Part shown: piece by piece, positions 32,400 through 40,206 of the stretch | Numbering within the stretch: position 1 is the stretch's first letter | Layout: each line of letters starts with the position of its first letter | Source: Desulfobacterales bacterium | GTDB lineage: Bacteria > Desulfobacterota > Desulfobacteria > Desulfobacterales > C00003060 | Direction: 5' to 3' | Assembly: GCA_030616475.1 (NCBI GenBank) | Contig: JAUWXF010000018.1 | Location: forward strand, 1 to 40,469 | Length of the DNA stretch: 40,469 bases | Translations under genes and position numbers: made by a program | The notes under the pieces: model-generated | Databases searched by the model: none | The model's input: the letters and a program-made list of their open reading frames with translations, nothing else | Told to the model about the DNA's origin: nothing

Positions 32400-33684
32400 T
32401 TTTCTTTACAACCTGCTCCATGATCTCTGCGAACTTGCCGGCCGTCTGCCGGTAACTGTAATTATCAAGCCGCGCGATATCCGCTTTATACTTTAATGTT
32501 CCCTGCTCCTTGTATTCCCGGTACGCTTTGGCAAGCTCAGTTTCTATCTCTTCCACAGTAGCGGCATAAAAGCCGGACTTAAGATCCTCAATAATTTTTT
32601 CAATATCATCACCATGATGACCACCTGCGGCAAGAATCGGGCGGCGGGCCGCAAGATACTCAAAAAACTTTAACGGATACACGCCCCGCTCCGCTTGATC
32701 TTCCCAATTAAGAAGCAGCACAAGATGAGATTCCCTCTGTTTCTGAATCGATTCCGAACGGGATACCCGTCCATATTGGCAGACTATATCTTCCACTCCA
32801 TGCTGTCGGGCCAGAGAATCAAGCCAGCCCTGGTGCTGGCCGTAAAACCTGACCTCGAAGTCGGAGGAGTCCACCGCTTTTTCGGCCAGCAAACGGGAAA
32901 CGGCGGCAAATAATTTCTCCGGGGTTTGTTTTCCGATATAAATCGTACCCGTATAAGTAACGGTAAACTTGTTCCTGAGCAAAGGCGTACCCTGGTTAAC
33001 CTGTTCAGGATCAAAACCGTGAGTAATAGCATAGGTCTTTCTCTTGAGAAAGCTTTCCTGTTTAAGCGCATACTCAGGAGTAGCTGCGGTAAAGATATCT
33101 GCCCCGGCCAGAGTCTTACGTTCCAAACGCTGATCAAAATATCGCCGTATCGGCCCATAAGGATAATTATGATTCTGTGACCAGGGATCAGGAAAATCAA
33201 CAACCCAGGGGAGAGAGAAACGGCGTTTCAGGTTACACGCGACAATATGAGCGGTAATCGGCCAGACACTTATCATTGTGTCAACATGCTCCTTTTCCAA
33301 AAGCACTGAGGCAGCCTTACGGGCAGGAGCAAACCATCGTTTATCTGTATCAGGATAGCCGAAAACCTCCTGGTACATGGTTCTTAAAGCCTCCAACAAT
33401 GATTTTCGTTTCGTTATTCCAAAATTTGCTTTGATCTGCTCGGTTATACTCTCACTGCCGTTTAACCCTGCAGAGCAAAAAACCTTTCGCCAAAAAGAAA
33501 ATATATCGCCGGGATATGCAGTCTCAATAATTCTGAATCTAGGGGGAGGAGCTTTTTCTAAAGGGGCAGTAAGAATAATCGGTTCCCAGCCGAATTCAGG
33601 AAGGTACTTTGCCAAACCCAGCATGCGTCCGCTCCCATGCCTGTGATAAGGCCAGAAATAACCGATAATTAATACTTTCTTCAT
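32392..33684 (-). CDS. GT4 family glycosyltransferase
   Basis: 430 residues, GT-B fold: LIIGYFWPYHRHGSGRMLGL at the start (the Gly-rich acceptor-side loop), WVVDFPDPWSQNHNYPYGPI mid-way, FTVTYTGTIYIGKQTPEKLF in the hinge region and a C-terminal FFEYLAARRPILAAGGHHGD that is the weak equivalent of the E-x7-E donor motif. WcaI/Stp-like transferases with this start occur often in polysaccharide loci. Overlaps the next gene by 8 nt; donor and acceptor unknown. Confidence 0.88.
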   Translation of the reverse strand: MKKVLIIGYFWPYHRHGSGRMLGLAKYLPEFGWEPIILTAPLEKAPPPRFRIIETAYPGDIFSFWRKVFCSAGLNGSESITEQIKANFGITKRKSLLEALRTMYQEVFGYPDTDKRWFAPARKAASVLLEKEHVDTMISVWPITAHIVACNLKRRFSLPWVVDFPDPWSQNHNYPYGPIRRYFDQRLERKTLAGADIFTAATPEYALKQESFLKRKTYAITHGFDPEQVNQGTPLLRNKFTVTYTGTIYIGKQTPEKLFAAVSRLLAEKAVDSSDFEVRFYGQHQGWLDSLARQHGVEDIVCQYGRVSRSESIQKQRESHLVLLLNWEDQAERGVYPLKFFEYLAARRPILAAGGHHGDDIEKIIEDLKSGFYAATVEEIETELAKAYREYKEQGTLKYKADIARLDNYSYRQTAGKFAEIMEQVVKKNG

Positions 33685-33693
33685 TTCTCTACT

Positions 33694-34446
33694 TTATCCC
33701 ATATCTTTTCCTGCCAGAGCAACCTCTGCTACTGCCCCGTAAGTCTTCCAGCTTGGATCATCCCATAAATCCCCGGGCAGAGATACGAGATCAACTCTCC
33801 CCGTGGTAAAGTGGCATGATAGTAATTTTCTGTAATTATAGATCCAATGGCTGTCATACCACTGAAAACTTCTCTCTTCATCATCAAGGTTCCATTCGAG
33901 AAAAATAACAGCTTTTCTTGCAACCCGCTTGATTTCCGAAATCACCTTATCTATTTTATCTGCTCCGACATAGATCAATATCGCATCAGTAAACACAATA
34001 TCAATGCTTTTATCCGAAAAATGGGACAGGTCGTCCGCTTTGCCCACCTCCAGAGAAACATTGCCCAGCCCCTTTTCCTGAAGCCAGCGGCGTCCATCTC
34101 TTACAGCCTGAGGATTTATATCAATGCCGTAAAAACGGGCCTCGGGAAAAAGACCGGAGAGAAGAAAAAGATTAGGTCCGGTATTACAACCTATTTCAAG
34201 AACAGACTGAAAAGGAGCATAAGTCCTAATCCGGTCAATGAGAAAAAAACGATGAGGATGATCCAGAGAAACCGTATAACTTTCTGTCCAGCTCCGTCCT
34301 TTGCCTACATGCCTGTGTCGCCAGAGCCATTCATGGAACCCGGTTCCCAGGATGTACTCAAGCACTCTCCTTAGAGCATAATAAATACGCTGGATGCCTT
34401 GATAAAGGCCGGGCCAGTGTTTTAAAATATTTTTCAATTTCTTCAT
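33694..34446 (-). CDS. Class I SAM-dependent methyltransferase
   Basis: 250 residues: FQSVLEIGCNTGPNLFLLSG is motif I, FYGIDINPQAVRDGRRWLQE the acidic strand (D-I-N), IDIVFTDAILIYVGADKIDK the central motif, RKAVIFLEWN motif III. A basic N-terminus of about 60 residues (LKNILKHWPGLYQGIQRIYY) suggests contact with a membrane or lipid-linked substrate. The start overlaps the GT4 stop by 4 nt. Likely methylates a sugar of the polymer, possibly as a cap; this is inferred from the operon. Confidence 0.88.
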   Translation of the reverse strand: MKKLKNILKHWPGLYQGIQRIYYALRRVLEYILGTGFHEWLWRHRHVGKGRSWTESYTVSLDHPHRFFLIDRIRTYAPFQSVLEIGCNTGPNLFLLSGLFPEARFYGIDINPQAVRDGRRWLQEKGLGNVSLEVGKADDLSHFSDKSIDIVFTDAILIYVGADKIDKVISEIKRVARKAVIFLEWNLDDEERSFQWYDSHWIYNYRKLLSCHFTTGRVDLVSLPGDLWDDPSWKTYGAVAEVALAGKDMG

Positions 34447-35528
34447 TGTTTTCCGCTCAACTGCTGATAAAGTGCCCCCATCTTAGCCATTTCATTGTAG
34501 TAATCATTATTTTCCTGAATTATCTTACGGCCGAGAGATCCCAACTGCCTGCGCAATTCTTCTTCTTTAAGCAAACGCACGATTTTCTCCGCAAGGATAT
34601 CAGGTTCCTTTACCGGCACAAGAAAACCGTTTTCGCCATTGCGGACCCATAGAGAATTCTCGCCCGAATCAGTAATCACCACCGGAAGCTCGCAGGCCAT
34701 GGCCTCGGCAGTACTGGCAGATATCCCCGCATCTGAGAGTGAAGTCGAAACATAGACGTGCGCGGCATTAAGATATTTGGCCAGAATATCATGATTATAC
34801 CTTCCCATAAAGCGTATTGAGCCCGCTACTCCCAATTGTGAGGCCAAGCTCTTAAGGAATTGTTCCTGACTTCCTGTACCGGCAATAATGAATTTTGCCT
34901 TTGGAATATTTTTAAGGATTTCAGGGATTGCACGCATCAATGTCTCTACATCATAAATCGGCTCCAGGTTGCGCAAACTAATTACTGAGGGATCATCCCC
35001 CAAATCATACTTTTCACGGACTTTTCGATCGGAGTCCTGGCGGAAAAACTTATCGGTCTCAATACCGAAATTGATCCGCTCAATCTTTTCAGAACTTAGG
35101 CCCAACTTTTCCATGGCATGACGCATATGCTCAGCATCACAGGTGATCAGATCCGCCCGGTGCAGGATAAACTTGAGCAAGGGCCGTTTTACTATCGATG
35201 CCCGGGCTAAAAGTACATCCGACCCCCAGGCAGTGACTAGGTGAGGATGGAACCCACTTAAAGTCCCAAGAAGACCATTCACTCCGGCATAATGACTATG
35301 CAGAATATCAGGAGCTATTTCTTTGATTAAACAGCGTACTTTACCGGCAACAGCAGGAAAAGCAAAAGGAAAAGCTCTGGCTAATGCATACTTTGTTATC
35401 CGCTCATCAACTGAAAACGTCCAGGGACAAACAGAAATCCAGTGCACCTCATGACCTTGTTGAGCGAAATAATTAATCCACCGTACACTGTGCACAGAAT
35501 TAGCAGCAGCAATAAAACAAATTTTCAT
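34443..35528 (-). CDS. GT4 family glycosyltransferase
   Basis: About 361 residues. MKICFIAAANSVHSVRWINY opens the acceptor domain, LHSHYAGVNGLLGTLSGFHP and VTAWGSDVLLARASI follow, then the donor domain with SLRNLEPIYDVETLMRAIPE and SDAGISASTAEAMACELPVV (E-x7-E-like donor site). A longer frame begins at 35636, but the domain starts exactly at the ATG at 35528, which overlaps the flippase stop by 4 nt. Resembles the GT4 group used in exopolysaccharide and O-antigen assembly. Confidence 0.9.
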   Translation of the reverse strand: MKICFIAAANSVHSVRWINYFAQQGHEVHWISVCPWTFSVDERITKYALARAFPFAFPAVAGKVRCLIKEIAPDILHSHYAGVNGLLGTLSGFHPHLVTAWGSDVLLARASIVKRPLLKFILHRADLITCDAEHMRHAMEKLGLSSEKIERINFGIETDKFFRQDSDRKVREKYDLGDDPSVISLRNLEPIYDVETLMRAIPEILKNIPKAKFIIAGTGSQEQFLKSLASQLGVAGSIRFMGRYNHDILAKYLNAAHVYVSTSLSDAGISASTAEAMACELPVVITDSGENSLWVRNGENGFLVPVKEPDILAEKIVRLLKEEELRRQLGSLGRKIIQENNDYYNEMAKMGALYQQLSGKQ

Positions 35529-36991
35529 TGTGCGCTCCTTAATCCCAATAATAAAGAGTCTTTTTGTATGAAATCGCCTATGCCGTAAATAACAACTGCG
35601 CCGCTCAACACGATAAGTAATGTCGCCACGTTCCAAAGCGAGACATAATCTCTAATAATAATTAAAAAAACTGACATGACTGCAGCCGAAAATATAATCC
35701 GCTGAAAGTGCTCCCAGGGGAAAGGATAAAATATATCCTTCCTTGCCTCTATAGTCGTCCATGCGGCAAGAATGGAATTCGAAAAAAGCGTAGCCACAGA
35801 AGCACCGATAATCCCGAAAGCAGGGATCATAATCAGATTCAACAAAACATTAGCAGCAACAGCAACCATGGTAATAAAGAGGTTTAGCATGGTTTTATCT
35901 TTTAATAAAAGAAGATAAATATTGAGCTGATATACCCCAAAAACTCCTATGCCCAAAGTAAGAAAAAATATTACAAGCCAGTGCGAGACATAGGATGCTG
36001 TGGAAATCATCTTGATAATCGGAACATGAAGAATGGTAAAAACAGCGATTAAGGGGACAATCGAAAAAACATAGTATTTAAAAGCCGAATGCATAGTGTG
36101 TTTTACTTTCTCTTTATCGCCTTTATTCCAGGCCCTGGCAATGTGGGGATAAATCGTAAATCCGAGTATGCTGTAAAATACTCCTATTATCCCTGCCAAG
36201 GAATAGGTGACCGCATAAATACTTACCTGTTTAATATCAAGCATATGCAGGATAAAATAACGGTCAATAAAATTATTGGCCCAGATCAAAAAACCGTAAG
36301 GGATCAAAGGAAGAGAAAAAACAATAATATTTTTCCACTCTATACCCATGCTCCCAAGAAAAAGGCCATATTCAGAAAATATGTGCCGCAAATAAATATA
36401 GACCACCATTAAAGCCTGGACAATAAAAATAGCAAAAAAAATATAGATAAAATCAATGCGCAAAAAAATAATGCCTAAAGAAAGCAATACTATCCGGAAC
36501 AGACTTTTGCTGAAATAATATAAAGAAATTACGCGGATCTCTTTTTGCGCCCGGAGAAAGGCAATAAACAATTCAAAAAAAGCTTCAGTGGCCAGAAAAA
36601 AACCAAAAAGATACACAAGCCGAAAATAAGAACCGGTCCCGAACATTAGTGCGCTCAATTGAAAAGGAAAGAGGAAAGCATATATACCTATAAAGACGAG
36701 CACTGAAAAAATGATTGCGCACATTCCATGGAAAATCCTGGAAATTTTTGTACGATCGCTTTCTCCCGCCAAAAACCGAACTGTGGCGTTGGAAAATCCT
36801 ACCAGCACCACCGGCACAAGCAACCCGGAGGTAATGATTATCTGAGTCCACACCGCATAAAGTTCCTGGGAAAGAGTTTTGGTGAGCAGAGGGATAATAA
36901 AAAAACTCAACGCTCGCTCGGCAAACACTGATATGGCATAAAGAAATGTGTCGTCTTTTAAAGACAACGCAGACACTTTATTAATTTTCAT
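35525..36991 (-). CDS. wzx: Oligosaccharide flippase (Wzx-like)
   Basis: About 488 residues, fourteen predicted helices, with the family opening FLYAISVFAERALSFFIIPL then LLTKTLSQELYAVW and LVGFSNATVRFLAGE. Moves a lipid-linked oligosaccharide across the inner membrane. I prefer the ATG at 36991 (MKINKVSALSLKDD) over 37018; it overlaps the upstream gene by 11 nt. Codons here are AT-richer than in the 12-20 kb set, in line with a separate origin of this operon. Second flippase of the window. Confidence 0.9.
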   Translation of the reverse strand: MKINKVSALSLKDDTFLYAISVFAERALSFFIIPLLTKTLSQELYAVWTQIIITSGLLVPVVLVGFSNATVRFLAGESDRTKISRIFHGMCAIIFSVLVFIGIYAFLFPFQLSALMFGTGSYFRLVYLFGFFLATEAFFELFIAFLRAQKEIRVISLYYFSKSLFRIVLLSLGIIFLRIDFIYIFFAIFIVQALMVVYIYLRHIFSEYGLFLGSMGIEWKNIIVFSLPLIPYGFLIWANNFIDRYFILHMLDIKQVSIYAVTYSLAGIIGVFYSILGFTIYPHIARAWNKGDKEKVKHTMHSAFKYYVFSIVPLIAVFTILHVPIIKMISTASYVSHWLVIFFLTLGIGVFGVYQLNIYLLLLKDKTMLNLFITMVAVAANVLLNLIMIPAFGIIGASVATLFSNSILAAWTTIEARKDIFYPFPWEHFQRIIFSAAVMSVFLIIIRDYVSLWNVATLLIVLSGAVVIYGIGDFIQKDSLLLGLRSAQ

Positions 36992-38330
36992 AAATTTTTT
37001 GATTTTCCGGCCTCTCATGGCCTGCGATCAATACAAGCGGTCCCCCAGGCATAATCAAAAAATAGAAAAGTACTACATCCTGAATGTTACTTACCAGGGG
37101 CCAAAGGGATATAATACCTAAAGCTGCGAGCAGCACATAACGATAAGTACCCAATCTCCAGCGCGTTAAGCGAAATAGTTCAAGCCCGCAACACATAAAA
37201 TTCAATACAATCAACAGAATCCCGCACCAACCCGTATCCACAAGCAATGCGGGAAAAAACATCGTTCTGGTAATCTCTCCTAATTCCACATCAGGAAGAC
37301 ATTTTTTATATATTGGCTCCAAATACTTCTTCATGACAACACGATGTGAATGAACCCCGTATCCGAAAAAAAACACTTTCCAATTTTCCTCGACAGCGGA
37401 CGCAGAAGCTTTCAAATGGGAGCTACGGTCAAGGTCTGACGCAGGCGGAGACCAAAGCGCAACGGAGCTCTTAGCCAAGCCTTTGCAAAAATTGTCGATA
37501 TGCTCTTTTCTTAGACTTGGGTCTTTTAATCCGTGAAAGACAAAAACCAAAAGGGAAAAACAAAGCAGGAGCGCAGCTGTTTTCGTCCACTTCACTGCAC
37601 TCACAGAAGAAATAATCAAAGCCAGAATCACCAGGCAGGCAGTACGAGAGTCATAATAAAGAGCCACAATCATCATCAGCAGAAAAAGCAAAGCCCCCAG
37701 CAACTGATACTTCCCTGTTTTATTTATCAGCACTACTCCCACGGGGATACCTATAACCAAAGGAAAAACCGCATAAGCAGAACCGGCCCAATCAATCCCC
37801 TGCAAAGCGAACCTGCTTATACCCAGCACTTTCTCGCAATAAACACCGAATCCAAGATAAAGGATGAAACCCAAAAATGCGCTTTTCCCCATCAGCAGCA
37901 ACATCCTATCTTTATCCTGGCCATGAAAAGAAAAATCTCGAAAAGGAAGTAAACAGACAAGACTACCAAGCATAAAATAGTAGACCAGCCAACGGAAAAT
38001 ACGCCAATCTTCCCATAATACAATACCCCGGACACTCTGTGCGATCATATATAAGGCAAATACCACAAAAAGTCTCTTCGGGACACGGGAGGCCGTAGTC
38101 ATCTTCTCCTGTCCTGAACTAGTACGGCGTAATAACAAGGCGGCCAAACCACCTCCCAAAATACAGGCCAAGAAAAACTCATCGACAAAACAATGTCCTT
38201 TGATCATAAGGCCGGAAGTACTGATGACAGAAAAAATCAGCAGAGGATAAAAAAGGCGCGGTTTCAATAACAAACTGAGAAAAAAAAGCAATCCCGCCAA
38301 GCCAAATAAAACTATTTGTCCGAAAAACAT
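36981..38330 (-). CDS. O-antigen ligase/polymerase-like membrane protein (Wzy/WaaL family)
   Basis: 449 residues, eleven to twelve helices, with a large extracytoplasmic loop at about 265-350 containing RSSHLKASASAVEENWKVFF, FGYGVHSHRVVMKKYL and a following DTGWCGILLIVLNFM. The 'F-G-x-G-x-x-x-H' part and the loop position are typical of the Wzy_C/O-antigen ligase superfamily, where ligases and polymerases cannot be told apart by sequence alone. GAGGGGG lies 4 nt before the ATG. First gene of the operon; a 19-nt tandem repeat lies 34 nt upstream. Confidence 0.82.
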   Translation of the reverse strand: MFFGQIVLFGLAGLLFFLSLLLKPRLFYPLLIFSVISTSGLMIKGHCFVDEFFLACILGGGLAALLLRRTSSGQEKMTTASRVPKRLFVVFALYMIAQSVRGIVLWEDWRIFRWLVYYFMLGSLVCLLPFRDFSFHGQDKDRMLLLMGKSAFLGFILYLGFGVYCEKVLGISRFALQGIDWAGSAYAVFPLVIGIPVGVVLINKTGKYQLLGALLFLLMMIVALYYDSRTACLVILALIISSVSAVKWTKTAALLLCFSLLVFVFHGLKDPSLRKEHIDNFCKGLAKSSVALWSPPASDLDRSSHLKASASAVEENWKVFFFGYGVHSHRVVMKKYLEPIYKKCLPDVELGEITRTMFFPALLVDTGWCGILLIVLNFMCCGLELFRLTRWRLGTYRYVLLAALGIISLWPLVSNIQDVVLFYFLIMPGGPLVLIAGHERPENQKIYEN

Positions 38331-38363
38331 ATCGCCCCCTCAAAACACTTTAGTTGAAAAACA

Positions 38364-38458
38364 GTATATAATGGGGGACGTTGTATATAATGGGGGACGT
38401 TGTATATAATGGGGGACGTTGTCAACTTATAAACTTAGTGGGTAATGGGGGACGTTGT
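38364..38458. repeat. Tandem 19-nt repeat upstream of the ligase gene
   Basis: Three perfect head-to-tail copies of GTATATAATGGGGGACGTT (38364-38420), then 22 nt of other sequence and a partial fourth copy, TAATGGGGGACGTTGT (38443-38458). There are no spacers, so this is not a CRISPR. It lies between the RAYT remnant and the ligase gene, within the region where the operon promoter should be. The shared AATGGGGGACGTTG core may be a REP-type sequence linked to RAYT transposases. Confidence 0.9.
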
Positions 38459-38529
38459 TACATTATGAAGTTATGCCAGATATTCGCTTATAATTTCTGG
38501 CTTGTCATACCAGTTAAATAAAAGCAGGT

Positions 38530-38886
38530 TCAGATTTCACCCCGGTTAAATAGATGAAACAGATTTAACAGGGCAGGCCCCATACCATCTTCCGGAGCTA
38601 CGGAGCAGGCGGCACAGGCAAACTGGCGGTACCTTCGGCGGGCTTCCATTAGCTTATTGCCAAAGTGAAGGAGAACGTCTTCGATTGTTTTTTCTGCCAG
38701 AGACTTCTTTGGTTTCTCTCGCTTATTAGTCGCAGCAGAAGCTGGAATCAAAGGATTCTTTCTTTTTCCCAATATAGCACCATGGCCTGTCCAAGGATAA
38801 CGATCAAGTTCCTTTAAATCGTTAACCATATGCGCTCTAATAGGATTTAAATGGATGTAGCGGATAAGTTCCAAGATTCCAGAAAT
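38530..38886 (-). pseudogene. RAYT (REP-associated tyrosine transposase), C-terminal part
   Basis: LELIRYIHLNPIRAHMVNDL then KELDRYPWTGHGAILGKRKN is the highly conserved C-terminal part of the Y1/IS200-like RAYT family; IEDVLLHFGNKLMEARRRYR also fits. Some 20 residues between KRKN and KTIED and the end after RQF are unusual. The N-terminal part is at 39317-39510. The central part, which holds the HUH motif and catalytic Tyr, is missing and an S23/IVP gene stands in its place. Confidence 0.85.
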
Positions 38887-38889
38887 CGG

Positions 38890-39316
38890 ATGTCGGAGGT
38901 CAGAGCCTCAGAATGAATGATTCGGGATTTTTTAGCATGGAGCCGAGCATTTTGCCCACTGATCTGCATTTTTCTGTTAAACGATCATGATCCGCTATGC
39001 TCACATATCCACAGTCTCTGGCGAAATCTAACCATGTATCAGTTTCGCTGTTTTCTCCATCTGAATCAGTGAGCTTGCTGATGAAATGGGCTTCGTATCT
39101 TCTCTTTGCCCAAGCCTCTCGCAAATTACTGCATACCGAACGGGATGACCTTCTGACTTGGTCTGTCAAAGAATATTTTTCTTCCAGAGGCCATTTCTTA
39201 CTGATTTCGTATATTGCCATGGCCAAGTCGTAGGCAGTTTTGTATACTTTGAGATCTTTCGCAGAGTTTATTAACATTGGCATAATCACTGAAGTCCGAC
39301 TTCTGACCTCTGACAT
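38890..39316. repeat. Inverted heptamer tracts flanking the second S23/IVP gene
   Basis: Left: ATGTCGGAGGTCAGAG at 38890-38905 on the plus strand. Right: 39300-39316 reads on the minus strand ATGTCAGAGGTCAGAAG, 14 of 16 identical, and continues inward with more GTCGGAC and TTCAGTG heptamers. The S23/IVP frame lies between them, its last codons inside the left tract. The pair stands exactly where the RAYT gene is interrupted. Confidence 0.8.
38900..39283 (-). CDS. S23/IVP four-helix-bundle protein
   Basis: About 127 residues: DLKVYKTAYDLAMAIYEISK, WPLEEKYSLTDQVRRSSRSV followed by CSNLREAWAKRRYEAHFISK (the family signature), SETDTWLDFARDCGYVS. A divergent member compared with the one at 16774-17178. 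The long frame begins at 39316 inside the right repeat; I prefer the ATG at 39283 or 39277, since residues before INSAKDL are read from the repeat. No Shine-Dalgarno is visible. It interrupts a RAYT gene and is bounded by inverted heptamer tracts. Confidence 0.85.
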   Translation of the reverse strand: MPMLINSAKDLKVYKTAYDLAMAIYEISKKWPLEEKYSLTDQVRRSSRSVCSNLREAWAKRRYEAHFISKLTDSDGENSETDTWLDFARDCGYVSIADHDRLTEKCRSVGKMLGSMLKNPESFILRL

Positions 39317-39510
39317 CTGCCTTTTTGACTTTCATCGAGGATCAGAGCAAGTCGTTCCAGAAAGGAAGCGCGATCCTTATCGTCCCTGAAGATTTTTCTA
39401 CGTTCAATCCCCCCGGGCCATTACATGTTGCAGGACACCGGGAGCCTGCCCGCCATCGGCTTCGACTTCAGGCGAGGCGGGCGGGCATCAAGTCTGGCTT
39501 GGCGAGGCAT
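39317..39510 (-). pseudogene. RAYT, N-terminal part with REP palindrome and frameshift
   Basis: ATG at 39510 opens MPRQARLDA, the standard RAYT start. A GC-rich palindrome (arms at 39444-39454 and 39476-39486) then adds unrelated codons. After it the protein resumes APGVLQHVMARG in one frame and IERRKIFRDDKDRASFLERL, ALILDESQ in another, the switch falling in a run of six G. The frame ends at the heptamer tract. Thus the gene carries a REP-type insertion, a one-base shift and loss of its centre. Confidence 0.82.
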
Positions 39511-39569
39511 AACGAAAGCTCAAAGTTTGAGGCTAAGACGGAAGATCGGCCGCACTTAACTGATCAAAA

Positions 39570-39932
39570 TCACTTTTGACTGCGAATTATTGTTGCTATT
39601 TCTTCAAACACCTCATCGAGGTCGCCGCCATGTGATTCCTCAACAACAATTTCTTTTTGAACGATTACGTGCTTATGATGTGGATAGGTAGCGATTTCTG
39701 GCCAATGCGGAGAATTGTCCCATCTACAAATCAAACGGCCCTCCCCGTCTTGCCAGTGGTATGCATACTTAAAGGTGAATTCACCGAGAACAACTTGTCT
39801 GATAAAAAGGACGCTGTGCTCAACAAAAGTGACTTGGCCCCTGAATCGAAGATTTGGCCCGGCCTGATCGAAATCACTAATTGACCAGGATTGAATAAGA
39901 TCGCCATACTTCTCTATCAGGCTAACTAGCAC
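39570..39932 (-). CDS. tumE: TumE (DUF6516) toxin
   Basis: 120 residues. The GTG at 39932 gives MLVSLIEKYGDLIQSW, then VEHSVLFIRQVVLGEFTFKY, AYHWQDGEGRLICRWDNSPH and a PEIATYPHHKHV end, the complete TumE/DUF6516 pattern with the conserved YHWQ, DN-x-PH and H-HKH blocks. I choose the GTG because it overlaps the antitoxin stop by 11 nt and removes 28 residues read from the antitoxin region. TumE proteins are reported toxins of TumE/TumA modules; the target is not evident from the sequence. The truncated relative is at 5297-5605. Confidence 0.88.
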   Translation of the reverse strand: MLVSLIEKYGDLIQSWSISDFDQAGPNLRFRGQVTFVEHSVLFIRQVVLGEFTFKYAYHWQDGEGRLICRWDNSPHWPEIATYPHHKHVIVQKEIVVEESHGGDLDEVFEEIATIIRSQK

Positions 39933-40206
39933 GGCGCAATTCCTCAAGCTGGGACCGCCACCATTTAAGGGCTGCATCTGCATATTCCCAGTCCATGAGG
40001 TCATCTTCTTCTCCAAAGTCCTCGTCTTGCCGCTTTCGCTCGAGCCGTCCCCTAAAAGACTTTAGAGACTCTCGGTATTTTTTCTCAAACAGCGCACACT
40101 CAGCTTCATAACGAGACAATTTCGCAAGCCCAGTCAAAATGAAGTATTCGCGCAACACCATTGACTCTGTTCGCCCGGTTTTATCAAGTACTTCACTGAT
40201 TGACAT
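39922..40206 (-). CDS. tumA: TumA antitoxin
   Basis: 94 residues: MSISEVLDKTGRTESMVLRE, then a charged helical centre with RESLKSFRGRLERKRQDEDF and an acidic stretch, and the end DLMDWEYADAALKWWRSQLE with ELRRAS, the W-E-Y-A-D/A-x-x-WW motif typical of antitoxins preceding TumE. A very strong ribosome site (AGGAGG) lies 6 nt before the ATG. Overlaps tumE by 11 nt. Both genes appear intact. Confidence 0.88.
   Translation of the reverse strand: MSISEVLDKTGRTESMVLREYFILTGLAKLSRYEAECALFEKKYRESLKSFRGRLERKRQDEDFGEEDDLMDWEYADAALKWWRSQLEELRRAS

Noticed and set aside
38364-38458. Regular repeats that could be a CRISPR array
   Set aside because: The 19-nt units are directly contiguous with no spacers and no cas genes are nearby; it is a plain tandem repeat.
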